Below the pieces are notes generated by a model that made no database searches, had not been told where the DNA came from, and saw only the letters and a list, made by a program, of their open reading frames with translations. A stretch of 64,000 bases of DNA from Laguncularia racemosa. Taxonomy: Eukaryota; Streptophyta; Magnoliopsida; Myrtales; Combretaceae. A program made the position numbers and the translations under genes. Shown here one piece after another: positions 21,231-32,852 of this stretch. The stretch is taken from NCBI GenBank assembly GCA_037954665.1, contig JBBMOL010000009.1, forward strand, positions 62,001 through 126,000. The letters run 5' to 3'. Within the stretch, counting starts at the first letter, position 1. The number at the start of each line of letters is the position of its first letter.

Positions 21231-21723
21231 TTAGGTTTGTCAAAACATCAAGTTCGGTTGAGGAAGGTAATATCAAAAACCCTAACTCCAATCGTTCATA
21301 TCAATTATCGTATTCAATTTTGTAGTATTAATTGTCTTTTGATAGTGTAATATCGCCTAGCAGATTGTTAAAAAAAAATGAGTAAAAATCACGACAAAAA
21401 AAAAAAAAGAAGAGAAAAGAAAGACAAGAGAAAACGTGATCAAAGGCAAAAACAGAGACAAAAAAAAAAAATCGGATAGAAAAATGGAGGAAAATTTACG
21501 AACCCTAGAGTTGTTTTGAATTCTACTGAAGGAAATTGGTGTAGTTTGGGTTAGTTTCAAGAGAATTGAGAAGAGGAAATTGGCGAGTTGATATCATCGT
21601 TGTTTGTGAGAATACACGAGTGACTGTGTGATATCATCATTTAAGCGAAACACGTAAGGGAGTGTTTCGTGAGGTTTAATTTTATATATATTTGTCTTAG
21701 TACTAATCTTTTTTGCAGAAACT
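21231..21723 (+). other. 5' leader of B with candidate intron 21654-21718
   Basis: Holds an A/G-rich tract (21369-21480) and two TGATATCATC repeats near 21590 and 21630. It ends in a 65-nt segment with donor-like CAC|GTAAGG (GT at 21654), branch-like TACTAAT (21701-21707) and acceptor TTTTTTGCAG (AG at 21717-21718), five bases before the gag ATG at 21724. Confidence 0.6.
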
Positions 21724-23500
21724 ATGTCGAGGCAACATTCTCCGGAAGGTGAGAGGGGAAGGTTTGATGCTAGGTTAGTAATTGAGGTGTTGAGGGGAGA
21801 AATGAAGAGGATGTTCCAAGAGGGAATGGAACAAATTCATGAGACGGTAGAGCAAAGACTAGAGCAATCCACAAACGTATTCCAAAGGCGTAAGAGGGAG
21901 AGTCGTTCTAGGAGAGTACCGAGGGGTGGAGATGAAATGTCGGGTGATGACTTTGATGAGCAGTCTGTCGGCAGTTATAGAGGATATAGTGGTCGGAATA
22001 GAGGAACTAGAGATTGGGAAGATAGAGGAGATAGGAATAGAGAGGATGATCAATTGAGTAGCATAAAGATGAAGATTCCTCCTTTCCAAGGGAAGAATGA
22101 TCCCGAGGCGTACTTAGAATGGGAGAAAAAGGTGGAGATGGTATTTGATTGTCACAACTATAGTGGGAGAAAGAAAGTAAAACTTGCTGCCATTGAGTTT
22201 TCGGATTATGCTATAGTGTGGTGGGATCAACTAATGTTGAATAGGAGAAGGAGTGGCTAGCCACCTATTGAGTCTTGGGAAGAGATGAAAAGAGTGATGA
22301 GAAAGCGGTTTGTGCCTGCGTATTACTATCGTGAATTGCACAACAAGTTGCAAACTCTAAGGCAGGGAAGCCGAAGTGTAGATGAGCATTTCAAGGAGAT
22401 GGAAGTCACTATGATTAGGGCGAATGTAGAAGAGGATAGAGAGGCTACAATGGCTAGATTTCTTGAGGGGTTGAATAGAGAAATCCAAAATGTGGTTGAA
22501 TTGCAGCATTATGTAGAATTGGAGGATATTGTTCACATGGCTATAAAGGTTGAAAACCAGCACAAGAGGAGAGGTAGTAGTAATGCATGGTTTCAACAGG
22601 GTAATGGTTCATCCACTTGGAAGACTAATCAATGGAAGAAGGAAGAAAAGCCTTTACCTACCAAACCAAAAGGGGAGCTGAGGCAAGCGGGTTCTACTCC
22701 TGGTAGTCAAGGTAACCCTGAACCTTCTACTTCTAGAAATCATGACATTAGATGTTTTAAATGTCAAGGTAGAGGCCATATTGCTAGTCAATGTCCAAAT
22801 AGGCGTGTGATGATTTTGCGTGATGATGGAGAGTATGAGACTGAGGGGGATAGTGAAGAAGAGGATATGCCTCCATTAGAGGATGCTAGTGATGATGAGG
22901 AGCCTGCAATGGGAAGGCTAGTGGCAGTAGTGAAGAGAGTTTTGAATGTGCAGGTGAAGGAAGAAGAGGAGGTGCAAAGTGAGAATATATTTCATACTAG
23001 GTGTTATCTAGGAGATCACATTTGTAGTTTGATTATTGATGGGGGAAGTTGCACCGATGTAGTGAGTAATTTTATTGTTGAGAGGCTAGGGCTCAAAACT
23101 GTTAGACACCCTAGTCCATATAAATTGCAGTGGTTGAATGATAGTGGTGAGACTAAGGTGAGTAAGCAAACCTTGATTGGGTTTCGCATTGGTAGGTATG
23201 AGGATGAGGTGTTATGTGATGTAGTGCCAATGCAAGCATGTCAAGTGTTGTTGGGGAGGCCATGGCAATTTGATAGGAAGGTTGTGCATGATGGCTTTTC
23301 TAACAAGTATACGCTTGTTCACCAAGGGAAGAGCTTTAATCTTAAACTGTTAACACCTAAGCAGGTGTATGAGGACCAGTTGCAGCTACAACAGTCGTTT
23401 GCAAAACACAAGGTGAGTGAAAGGCAGAGTGAGAGTGAGAGAGCAAAAGAGAATGAGAAGAAAAAGGAGTATAAATGTCAAGATCAAAAGGAAAAAGAGA
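21724..23500 (+). pseudogene. gag and protease of B
   Basis: ATG 21724 opens MSRQHSPEGERGRFDARL. The gag core has PPFQGKNDPEAYLEW and VWWDQL. A TAG at 22258 (GAG in F) interrupts it, and the frame is then open from 22285. The CCHC knuckle CFKCQGRGHIASQC lies at about 22753-22794, the protease active site LIIDGGSCTDVV near 23029-23064, and the LLGRPWQFDR segment near 23250. After that comes a long K/E-rich charged linker. Functions are RNA packaging (gag) and polyprotein cleavage (protease). Except for the one stop, this is the longest intact stretch in the window. Confidence 0.92.
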
Positions 23501-25080
23501 GGAAGGCTGGAAAGAGTGTGAGAGGCCAAGTTGAAGGGGGATCAACTTTGGTGGTGAGTGAAAAGGAGAGGGCAGCCTTGCAAAAGGAGAGTTGTGTGGC
23601 AAGACCGAGTGTAGTAAGGAGAGCGTTAGTGATGAGGCAACCTATGTTGTTGCTGGTTTTTAAAGAAACATGTTTGACTACTAACGAACTATCTAACTCT
23701 CTGCCTAGTGTGGTTGTGTCTCTTGTGCAGGACTTTGAAGATGTCTTTCCTGAGGAGATTCCAAAGGGATTACCACCTATTCGCGGTATTGAGCACCAGA
23801 TTGATCTTGTACCCGGAGCATCGATTCCAAACAAGCCAACTTACAGGAGCAATCCGGAGGAGACAAAGGAACTCCAAAGGCAGGTCGATGAATTAATGGA
23901 GAAGGGGTACGTGAGAGAGAGCATGAGTCCATGTGCAGTGCCTGCGATTTTGGTGCCTAAGAAGGATGGGACATGGAGGATGTGTGTTGACTGCCGCGTC
24001 ATCAACAACATTACGGTAAAGTATCGTCATCCCATTCCTCGCTTAGATGACATTTTAGATGAGTTACATGGGTCTAATGTCTTTTCTAAAATTGATCTGA
24101 AAAGTGGATATCACCAAATTAGAATGAAAGAGGGTGATGAATGGAAAACTGCATTTAAGACAAAATATGGATTGTATGAGTGGTTAATAATGCCTTTCGG
24201 GTTAACTAATGCACTTAGTACTTTTATGAGACTTATGAACCATGTTTTGAGGACATTTATTGGAAAATTTGTGGTTGTCTATTTTGATGACATTCTTATT
24301 TACAGCAAAAGTTTGGAAGATCATATGTCACACTTGAGGGATGTTTTAGAAGTGCTTCGAAAGGAACAATTATATGCTAACCTCAAAAAGTGCACTTTTT
24401 GCACAGACAAACTTGTGTTTCTTGGTTTTGTTGTTAGTGCGTAGGGAATACAAGTTGATGAAGAAAAGGTTCGTGCGATCTAAGAATGGCCTAGTCCAAC
24501 CAATGTAAGTAATGTGCGGAGTTTCCATGGACTAGCGAGCTTTTACAGGAGATTTTTTGAAGGATTTCAGCACCATTGCAGCACCACTTACTGAGGTAAT
24601 TAAGAAGAACGTGCGGTTCAGCTGGGGAGAGCAACAAGAGAAGGCCTTTCAGACGCTTAAAAATAAGTTGACTCAGGCGCCATTACTTGCTTTACCTAAC
24701 TTTGCTAAAACGTTTGAAATTGAGTGTGATGCTTCAGGATTAGGTATTGGAGCAGTGCTTATGCAGGAGAGAAGACCGATTGCATTCTTTAGCGAGAAGC
24801 TAAGTGGGGCAACCTTGAATTACCCTACTTACGACAAGGAGCTATATGCATTTGTTCGAGCCCTGGAGACGTGGTAACACTACCTTTGGCAAAAGAGTTC
24901 GTGATCCATACTGATCATGAATCTTTGAAGTATTTGAAGGGGCAACACAAGCTGAACAATAGGCCTGCTCGTTGGGTGGAGTTCATCGAAACATTTCCAT
25001 ATGTCATCCACTACAAGCAAGGTAAAGAGAATGTAGTTGCTGACGCACTTTCTAGAAGGTATACTCTTATCTCTACTCTT
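23501..25080 (+). pseudogene. Reverse transcriptase and RNase H of B
   Basis: [12 protein letters not shown] near 23955, [15 protein letters not shown] near 24080-24130, catalytic YFDD at 24280-24291. Stops at 24442 (shared with F) and 24481. RNase H: a one-base gain in a T run near 24556 shifts the frame, and a loss near 24890 restores it. Acidic residues are visible in ECDAS, DKELYAF, HTDHESL and [13 protein letters not shown] at 24875 replaces CAA. RT and RNase H together convert element RNA to double-stranded DNA. The catalytic residues are kept, but the reading frame is not. Confidence 0.92.
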
Positions 25081-26571
25081 AGTTCTAGACTGCTTGGTTT
25101 TGAGCACATTAAGGAGTTATATGCTGCTGATCGAGATTTTTGTGAGGAGTATGTGTATTGTGAGAAGAGTGGGCATGGAAAATTTTATAAACATGAAGGA
25201 TTCTTGTTTAGGGAGAGTAAACCGTGCATTCCAATTTGTTCCTTAAGAGAATTACTAGTGAGGGAGTCTCATGGAGGAGGTTTAATGGGACACTTTGGAG
25301 TAGCTAAAACATTAGGGGTATGGTAGGAACACTTCTATTGGCCTCACATGAAACGAGATGTTGAGAGGATTTGTGAGCGATGTGTCACATGTAAGCAAGC
25401 GAAATCTAGAGTCCAACCTCAAGGGCTTTACACCCCACTTCCCATTCCTCATGAGCCTTGGGTAGATATTTCTATGCATTTTGTGTTAGGATTACCCAGG
25501 TCTAGACATGGTCGGGATTTTGTTTTTGTAGTTGTTGATAGGTTTTCTAAAACGGCACATTTCATTCCTTGTAACAAAACAGATGATGCTTGTAATATTG
25601 CTAATTTATTCTTTAGGGAAGTTGTGTGATTGCATGGTATGCCTAGAACAATTGTATCAGATAGGGATGCTAAGTTCTTAAGCTACTTTTGGAAGACTTT
25701 GTGGGCTAAGTTAAGAACTAAGTTATTGTTTTCTACTACTTGTCATCCACAGACTGACGGTCAAACTGAGGTAGTGAATCGAACATTATCTACTTTGTTG
25801 AGGGTTGTAATTAAAAAGAATATTAAGAGTTTGGAGGATTGTTTGCCGCATGTTGAATTTGCTTATAACCGTACAGTGCATTCTGCTACTAAATTTTCTC
25901 CTTTTGAAATTGTGTATGGTTTTAATCCACTAACTCCTTTGGATTTATCACCTTTGCCTATTTCTGAGTATGTTAATTTAGATGGCAAGAAGAAGGCCGA
26001 ATTTGTTTAATAGATCCATGAGAAGGTAAGGCTGAACATTGAACGATGAACAGAGCAGTATGTGAAACAAGCCAACAAGGGTCGTCGACAAGCTGTTTTT
26101 GAACCTGGAGATTGGGTTTGGGTTCACATGCGCAAAGAGCGGTTTCCCGTGCAGCGTCGATCTAAACTACTTCCTAGAGGCGATGGACCATTTCAAGTTC
26201 TTGAGCGCATTAACGACAATGCATACAAGATAGATTTGCCTGGTGAGTATCAAGTAAGTGCCACATTTAATGTTACTGATCTGAGTTCTTTTGATGTAGG
26301 TGATGATTTGAGGACTAATCCTTTTCAAGAGGAGGGGAATGGCGAGATCCATGATGAGAGTCAAGCTGGAAGAAGGAATGTGGATCCTCTTGAAGTGCCG
26401 CCTGGACCGATCACAAGAAGTCGAGCGAAACGACTCAAGGAAGCACTTAACGGGTTGATAAAGGTTGTCCATGAAGCCGGAAAGGATTGGAGCAATCATG
26501 AAGTTGGAACGGATTGGAACAACCATGGGAAGATCCTTTCCTTTGTACAAGTTATACTGGACACGGGTTGA
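25081..26571 (+). pseudogene. Integrase and LTR-encoded pol tail of B
   Basis: The zinc-binding region spans about 25280-25400, with [11 protein letters not shown] then [11 protein letters not shown]. Core: D in [11 protein letters not shown] is replaced by H (GAT to CAT at 25474), so the first catalytic Asp of DD35E is lost, while D in VSDRDAKF and E in QTEVVN remain. Stops at 25324, 25627, 26008, 26011 and 26047. The C-terminal domain GDGPFQVLERINDNAYKIDL continues through the polypurine tract into the LTR, with GPITRSRAK, ending at TGA 26569-26571. Doubly inactive. Confidence 0.88.
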
Positions 26572-28668
26572 AGAGGGCGTGTATTTTGATAAGATCACAT
26601 TATACTTATATTTTCTTTTGGACTTATATTAAATTTATTTTAATATTATAAGAAAATATAAAGAAATGATACTTAATGGTATTTATTGTGAAAATACAGG
26701 TTTTGAGGACCCAAAAGTAAATTACAAGTTAATTGGAGGAGTTTTTCACAAAATTGAAGAAGTGAGCGAAGGATTGCACTGAAGGCCGCCGTCCTTGGGC
26801 CGGCCTACATTCAAGGCCGCCGGCCTTGAGCCGGCCTTTAAACCGGCCTCAAAAAGAAGAAAAGCCGCCGGCCTTGAGCCGGCCTTCATTACTCCCCGGA
26901 TATCCATTGCGAGAATCTCTCCAAAATCGTATCCTAATTAATTTGCTGACTCAAATCCTCATCAGATCAACCTTATCCCCCTCCTCTTTGGATCTATAAA
27001 TAGACCCCTTGTGTGAACCTTGGAGGCATCCTTTCTTTGGTTAAGCATCCTTTCTTTTGTTTAGAATCCTTTTGTTCTTCTTCTTTGTTTTAGCATCATT
27101 TGTCTTTCTTTTGAATCATTAGAATTTCCTTAGGTACTTTAGATTTTTCCAAAGTTTAGTTTGAAGGAAGAATGTCATTTTGTTGAAGTTTGCTTTCAAT
27201 TGAAGAATTCAAGGAATCATTTTTGAAGATTGAAGCTCTTGAAGATTATAACCATTGTTTCATTTACTTTATTTTCTTTTATGCCATTTATTAGTTGTTT
27301 AATATGAATTCCATTGCACCTCTTTATTTCAATTGTTTTTATGCAACTCATACTATAATGTTCTAAATCATCCTTGTGGGAAATTGGATGAAACTCTAGA
27401 ATGTTAAAAGGATAATTGTAGCCATGTTATGTAATTAGGAATTATTAGGATTATTCATGATTGCAATTCCTTTGATTTCAATTATAATCAGTCTTTGATT
27501 ATAATTGTTAGAAATCCTTTTGATACGGGAATTGATTAGGATTTGTTAGGAATTCTTAATTAGATTGATTATCAATACGGGAGTTGCGATAATTGGTTTA
27601 ATTAGAGTTTATGGAGGGCGCAATGCAATGTTTCTTGTTAATTAATCACTAAGGGATTAGGGTTAATTGATTTAGGGCATTAGTTGTTTGTAGCATCGGG
27701 AGGTGTATGAACATAATTTTGATTCCTTGGTTAATTGGAGACGCGGAAGCCGACTAATTGATTTAAGGTCAACATCCCTAAAAAGGATTTTCTAAACTCA
27801 CTTGAATAACCTTATAACCACTAGTTGACATAACTTGGTAGCAATTTGATTAACAAATCTAGGGTGAATTCTAATTTCCCTTGTTCATAATTGATAGATT
27901 CATCATAAAATTTTTCTTGTTGCTTTAAGTTAAATTTTTAGATTAGACATTTCAAAACCCCTTTTTAATCACCTAGATATTGATAAGAATTGCCATAGAT
28001 CTAGTACTCTATTGGTTCCTCGAGGGATCGACAACCTTACTTTTCACCACTTTATTACTTGATACGACCAGTGCACTTGCTGCAATTTACGCTCCCATTA
28101 TATATATATGTTCTGAGTGTATCATATTTTCAAGGCATGGCTGTGTAAGAGTCAAGCAAATCCACAGAAAGATACACGGCCAAAGTACACGGGCGTGTAT
28201 GTTGCCAGAAGTTGCACAGAAAGGTACACGGCCAAAGTATACGGGCGTGTACATGGCCGTGTATCCCCTGCCGGCCAGCTTGTTCTGTTTTCATGTTTTT
28301 ACGCCACTTATCTAAACTACGTCATTTTGGACTTGTTTTACACGAATTGTAACCCTAGTATAAAAGCTTCTAGGGTTTAGAACAACTTAGAACATACATC
28401 TTTGAACATTAAACACTTTTGAGAGGTACCTCTCTTGGTTCTTCAAGAACTAATTCGAACTTATCGGATTGATTTCCGTGGCGTTCATCCCGACTTATCA
28501 ATCGGTCTTCCATCCCGATTGTGGCGTCTTCATTTTTATACTAAGGTTCTTGTCTCACTTATAGACAACGGGTCGCGGTTTCCACTTTAGGTGTTTGGGC
28601 ATCTTAGGCAACAAATTTCCGAATGTATTGGTATTGGGTTTCGTCACGGGTTGGCGTGGTTCGTATCA
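26340..28668 (+). repeat. 3' LTR of B, split by solo LTR C
   Basis: LTR parts are 26340-26586 and 28125-28668, joined by TSD TATTT of C. The start reads TGGCGAG in place of TGATGAG. It carries two 52-bp repeat units (about 28160-28265), one fewer than the 5' LTR, and a TATA box at 28359-28366. Confidence 0.92.
26587..28124 (+). mobile_element. Solo LTR C (Tat/Athila-like), TSD TATTT
   Basis: 1538 bp from TGATAAGATC to GAGTGTATCA, with TATTT at 26582-26586 and 28125-28129. No ORF, primer site or polypurine tract, so it is a solo LTR left by LTR-LTR recombination. It contains TATAAATAG at 26995-27003 on the plus strand and a GC-rich cluster of GGCCGCCGGCC-type repeats at 26780-26900. Its end with 'ggatcgacaac' and 'cttgatacgacc' resembles Tat/Athila LTR ends. 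Clade assignment is tentative; the insertion itself is well supported. Confidence 0.85.
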
Positions 28669-28753
28669 TCGAGTTCTTGTGATCGGTCCAGGTGGCACTT
28701 TAAGAGGATCCACATTCCACCTTCTAGCTTGGCTCCCATCATGGCTCTCATCA
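28669..28753 (-). repeat. Outer end of A's 5' LTR
   Basis: Begins with TCGAG (right TSD of B) and continues the LTR interrupted at 20377, ending CTCTCATCA. TACTT follows at 28754-28758. The minus strand encodes the start of the LTR pol-tail sequence. Confidence 0.92.
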
Positions 28754-28758
28754 TACTT

Positions 28759-29679
28759 AGTCAAAGTTATAGGGTGAAATTGTTGTGAAGCAAGCTTACT
28801 TATCAGTTGCTGATGGAGTTTAGAGTTAAGATTAGACTAAGGTCCTTAATAAAACATTAATTGGTTCAATATCTAAGCTTACTAGGATGTATATTTTCTA
28901 TTCAAAAGTTTTGAGAGCCCTTTAATCTTTAGTGAAAGGGTAAATGAGATATTTTACTTGAAATTCTTTCCTAAGTATCTTTTTGGACTAAGGCTTAAAA
29001 GAAGCAGGTAAAAACCTATCTAGAGGGAAAAAGAGAAAGGAAAAGATGGAGACAAAAACCTCCCCCTTTGAAGGCCAATTAAATAAATAGTGTGCTAAAA
29101 TAGTAAATTTAGTTGATATGGGTGGGTCTTGGTCCCTTAGAAGAGCAAGCTTCGATCCGTATTATCAATTTAAATTAAAATATATAGAAAATGGAATCAA
29201 TAAAAATTTCGAAAAAAATTACAAAGAGACGAGGAGCCTAGGGGAAATTTTGATTCAACATACTTTCACTTTAGATTATTGTACTTAGAGAGATAATTAG
29301 GGGAATTATAAGCTCTCAAGTAGGTGGCTGAAGTGGACCAAGTCTCTTGGTGCTCTATTTGACCTTATGTTTAATTTTAACTTTGAAAGTTGTTCATAAA
29401 TGGTAAGGATAAAGCTTAATTTACTCTTATTAATTCCAGAAGTTTGCTAAAGCATCTTTGATACAATATTTCCATGGTAGGGTGAGAAGCACACTCATGA
29501 GATTGAGGAATTGAATTGAACCTTAGGGACCAAAATTACTAATGATAATTTTAAGCTAGTCTTGTTTTGTGATATCAATCATATTTGAAGGTAAGTTCGT
29601 CTATTGAAGTCTTTGTTTGAATTGATGGTTCAATTTATTTTGCTTGAGGATAATCAAAAACTTAAGTGTGGGGGAAATT
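28759..29679 (+). other. Non-coding 3' region and polypurine tract of T
   Basis: No reading frame. Ends with TTGCTTGAGGATAATC, then AAGTGTGGGGGAAAT, the purine-rich tract typical before the 3' LTR in Athila/Tat elements, adjacent to the LTR start at 29680. Confidence 0.55.
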
Positions 29680-31131
29680 TGATAATTGATACAGTACCTT
29701 TGATTTGAGGATGATTTGGACCCTTTTAGTTGATATTTTAGGTGAAAATCATATAGAATAGGTACTTAAATAATGAAATTTTTTATTTTAAGAAAAATGG
29801 AGCTAAATGCAATTAAATCAAGTGAATTGACAAAGAAAAGAAGAGACCAGCATGATCCCAAATCCATAAGCCCCATAGCAAGGGAATTGGTGCACATATT
29901 TAAGGACAAAAGCTACCATGCCTCTTGACACACTCCATATCAAGTGGCGTATTAACCTAATATCATGTATAGAAAATCATATGCCCATTGCCATGGGGCA
30001 TGGTGGGGGTCGTATCAAGTCACATGCCCTTTGTTTCTTTCTATATTCTCTAACTGTTAAGACCCCATATATATAAATCCATCTAGAATTAAAAGAAGGG
30101 GGTCTTTAATGATACTCTGGTAGGGATTTTGAGAGGGATTTCAAATCAATTACAAAGGCAAACAATCAAGGAGATTCATGATCTAAGGCATTTGAGCTTC
30201 AATTTAATGGGTCGTAACCATGAATTCTAATTTCTCTTCTAGACTTTGTATTTTCGTTAATCTTATGGAGGAGTAAAATCCAAACTTAGGTCTTATTCAA
30301 ATACTATTTTGTTTTGTGATGATGATTTGTTCTTAATGAAATCTTATTGATGTTCTTATGTTCAGTTTCACGCTCTATTGGGATTTCCTTATATTCATAT
30401 ATCCAGAGTATGAATTTATTCTTGATATCATCTAAGCTAATTGAGAAATTGCTTCTATGATTAGATCTATGCAATTGATGAGGTTTTCTTGTAATTCTAG
30501 AGATAGGATAGGAAAAACCAACTATTTTGTGATTGATTTGTTAAAGAGTTCATGTTTCTCATACGATCTTACGTTACTATTAATTAAGGAGAGATCCTAA
30601 TTGATAAACTTAGGGTTAGATAAGTTAATTGACTTGAGAGAGTTGTTAGCTTGAATTATAAAACTCTACATTGTAAGTACTCAATAATGATAATCTTTGG
30701 ATTCAATGATGCACATGATAAAATAGGAATAGAATGAGCTAGATTGTTTTGACAATTGAATTGAACCTTGTTGCTTGTTGTAGTGATCCCTACTTAGTTT
30801 TAGTAGAATCATATCAATTATTTAGTTAATAGTTTAGAACTTAAATCATTCTTAACCAATGATTAGATAATAGGAACGAAGTTCATACTAGTACTTGGCT
30901 TATCTCTTTGAGATAAGCCTATGCTTAACACTATCTTAAAATCACGATAGGTACACTTGCTTATTATCTCACAGTTGGAATTAAGAATGGGTATTTTAAT
31001 TTTTAAAACTAAGGACTAGCTATGGTCTTGATCATCTTTCATTTATTGACATCTAAGCTTTCATAATGACAAACCCCTATGTAGTGCCCACTTGATGTAG
31101 ATGTATAACAGGGCTAGAATTGATTCGATCA
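29680..31131 (+). repeat. 3' LTR of T
   Basis: Starts TGATAATTGATAC right after the purine tract and ends GATTCGATCA, about 1452 bp. TATATATAAATCC near 30069-30080 is a TATA candidate. The right boundary rests on the CA terminus only, because the 5' LTR and left TSD are off-window. Confidence 0.5.
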
Positions 31132-32852
31132 ATGCTGCAATTGCAATTGGATATTTAGCACCTTTGTGTGTGGTTTCACTATTCAATTTTGGATTCTCAA
31201 GGTTTTTATTTTAGGGGTATTTAATAGAACAAAAAAATGTAAAAAGGATTTTATGAGTGTTTCTATAGTTAGATATGGCTCACTAACTATATGAATCAAA
31301 CTAAAGTTTAATTAGATCTAAGATTGATATTACACATGATTAAAGAATTAATTAACAAAGGGGTGTTATAGAACTATTGATATTATGCACGATAATTCTA
31401 TAATACCAATGGTTCACCATAATCAATTTATTTTAAATAATTGATAAGAACTATATAGCAGAAAGCTCTCACTAATCTTTAATGTGAACAAAGCAATTTG
31501 AATAATAATGTCTATTACAACTTATATAAGCCTTTTTATATAAGCTACTAAAAGAAATCTTAGTCACTATGGGAAAAGGAGAAAAAAATAAAATAACTGA
31601 AAATGGATGAAATGGAAATATAATTAAAGAAATTAAGCCTTTTGGCTTATTGATGAACTATTGGCTAGTTACTTGCCACTACTTGGTTAACCACTAGCCA
31701 TTCAACCTCCCCTTGCCTAGTCCACTATAAACTTTAAGAAAATTTCAAATTGGAGTATATATTGTATAGTAGTAATTAGGAAATGTTTTCGAGAGTCAAT
31801 ATAATACTTGATTCTAAACCTATAAATTATCTTGGCTTAGTTTAATAAGACTAGTAAAACCTTAACGTAACAAATTGAAACCTTAAACCGGTCCAAATTG
31901 TAAAGACCCTAAGAAAGGAGCCTTAAACCTTAACGAAAATTGATTGAAACCCTAATTTGACCCAAAACCCTAAATGAAAATCCTAAAACCTTAGCCGTCC
32001 ATCATAAACCCCAATTTACTCTTTGGAAGCCTAAAATAAAATAGTGAACCCTAAAACAATGATAAAGAGCCATAAAGCTAATCTTAAACCTTAAAAAATT
32101 AAATCAAAACCCAAATCGAATATAAAACCCTAAAAGCAAAGTTTACCCTAAGGATAATCTAAATAATATGGTTAAACATGAATTAATCACACTAACAAAT
32201 TAAGTAAATTAAAACAATTGACAAAATTAACATCCTCAAACTCACCTAAACTAGCATGAATTGCATAAGGGTAAAAGATGACATTTCACACACCAAATAG
32301 CTTTGATTTAGGAACTAATTAAACTAACCTAAATCATTTTAATTAGGTTACTAATTACACTTAACTAGTGAACCAATGGATAAAAGAATGGATGCCATGA
32401 GTGCCCCCTAAAACCACCAACCATGCTAGGGGAATGTCCATACTTAACACCACAAATGCATCCAAGTGAGCTTAATTTAGGGAGTGTAGGGCGACTAAGT
32501 AAGGGAGTAGGCAGGACACTTTTCAAGGTTAGATTAGAAGCTTTCATAAATGGTAATTGACAAAACCTAGTACCATGCCTAAAACTAGTAGTTAACTGTT
32601 AAATCCTATCGACTACATTAACCAATGAACACTAGAGTTATCTTAAGTTACCTAAGTCAACTAAATAAAGAAAGAAAGACACTCTCACTCCCTACTCTCT
32701 CTCTCTTGATTACCTAAGTTGACACCATTCCTCACCTATAGCCTATGCCAATCAACACTATTTGCACACAACTCTATCTTTAACCAAAACCATTTTGCTA
32801 AGCTATTAGGAGGACACTTAGGAAGCTTGAAAGTAGGGAACTCAAGAGGCTT
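31132..32852 (-). other. Unassigned AT-rich sequence, possibly a decayed LTR and leader
   Basis: No coding region. 31375-31560 loosely resembles the LTR of J on the minus strand ('tgatattatgcac', then 'acttatataag'). 31850-32160 is an A-rich stretch with scattered AACCCTAAA motifs. An (CTCT) run lies at about 32690-32705. I cannot define element ends. Confidence 0.3.

Larger units (their letters stand above)
20378..28668 (+). mobile_element. Element B: family 1 Ty3/gypsy element, TSD TCGAG, with solo LTR C in its 3' LTR
   Basis: Complete element: LTRs 20378-21215 and 26340-28668 (the second enlarged by C), primer site, leader, gag-pol and polypurine tract (26327-26339). TCGAG lies at 20373-20377 and 28669-28673. 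It is inserted in opposite orientation inside the 5' LTR of A, a member of its own family. Without C it is about 6.75 kb, like F. Coding sequence is in one frame apart from two compensating single-base indels (gain near 24556, loss near 24890) and about nine stops. Confidence 0.96.
13874..28753 (-). mobile_element. Element A: family 1 Ty3/gypsy element, minus strand, TSD TACTT
   Basis: Complete element read right to left. The 5' LTR is split by B into 28753-28669 and 20377-19688. Then come primer site 19672-19684, leader, gag, protease, RT, RNase H, integrase, polypurine tract (14598-14610) and the 3' LTR 14597-13874. TACTT is at 13869-13873 and 28754-28758. Without B the element is about 6.6 kb. 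It keeps CAG at two places where B and F share a stop, so it belongs to a different sublineage. Confidence 0.95.
11762..31131 (+). mobile_element. Element T: Athila-like element, 3' half, interrupted by A
   Basis: Pieces outside the nested elements (11762-13868 and 28759-31131) read in the order expected for an Athila element: a degenerate ORF starting MAPKK, long non-coding sequence, a T(T/G)GAGGA...AAGTGTGGGG purine-rich tract, then an LTR. A is inserted with TSD TACTT (13869-13873, 28754-28758), so the two pieces were contiguous. The 5' part is off-window, beyond K. Assignment to Athila/Tat rests on layout and a weak protein resemblance, not on a search. Confidence 0.55.

Noticed and set aside
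26780..26900. GC-rich GGCCGCCGGCC repeats in C as a CpG-island promoter of a host gene
   Set aside because: Lies within a TSD-bounded solo LTR, and similar GGCC-rich repeats occur in LTRs of K, L and P. No ORF follows.
31850..32160. Cluster of AACCCTAAA-like motifs suggesting an interstitial telomere array
   Set aside because: Spacing is irregular and units are not head-to-tail TTTAGGG. It looks like A-rich decayed leader sequence.
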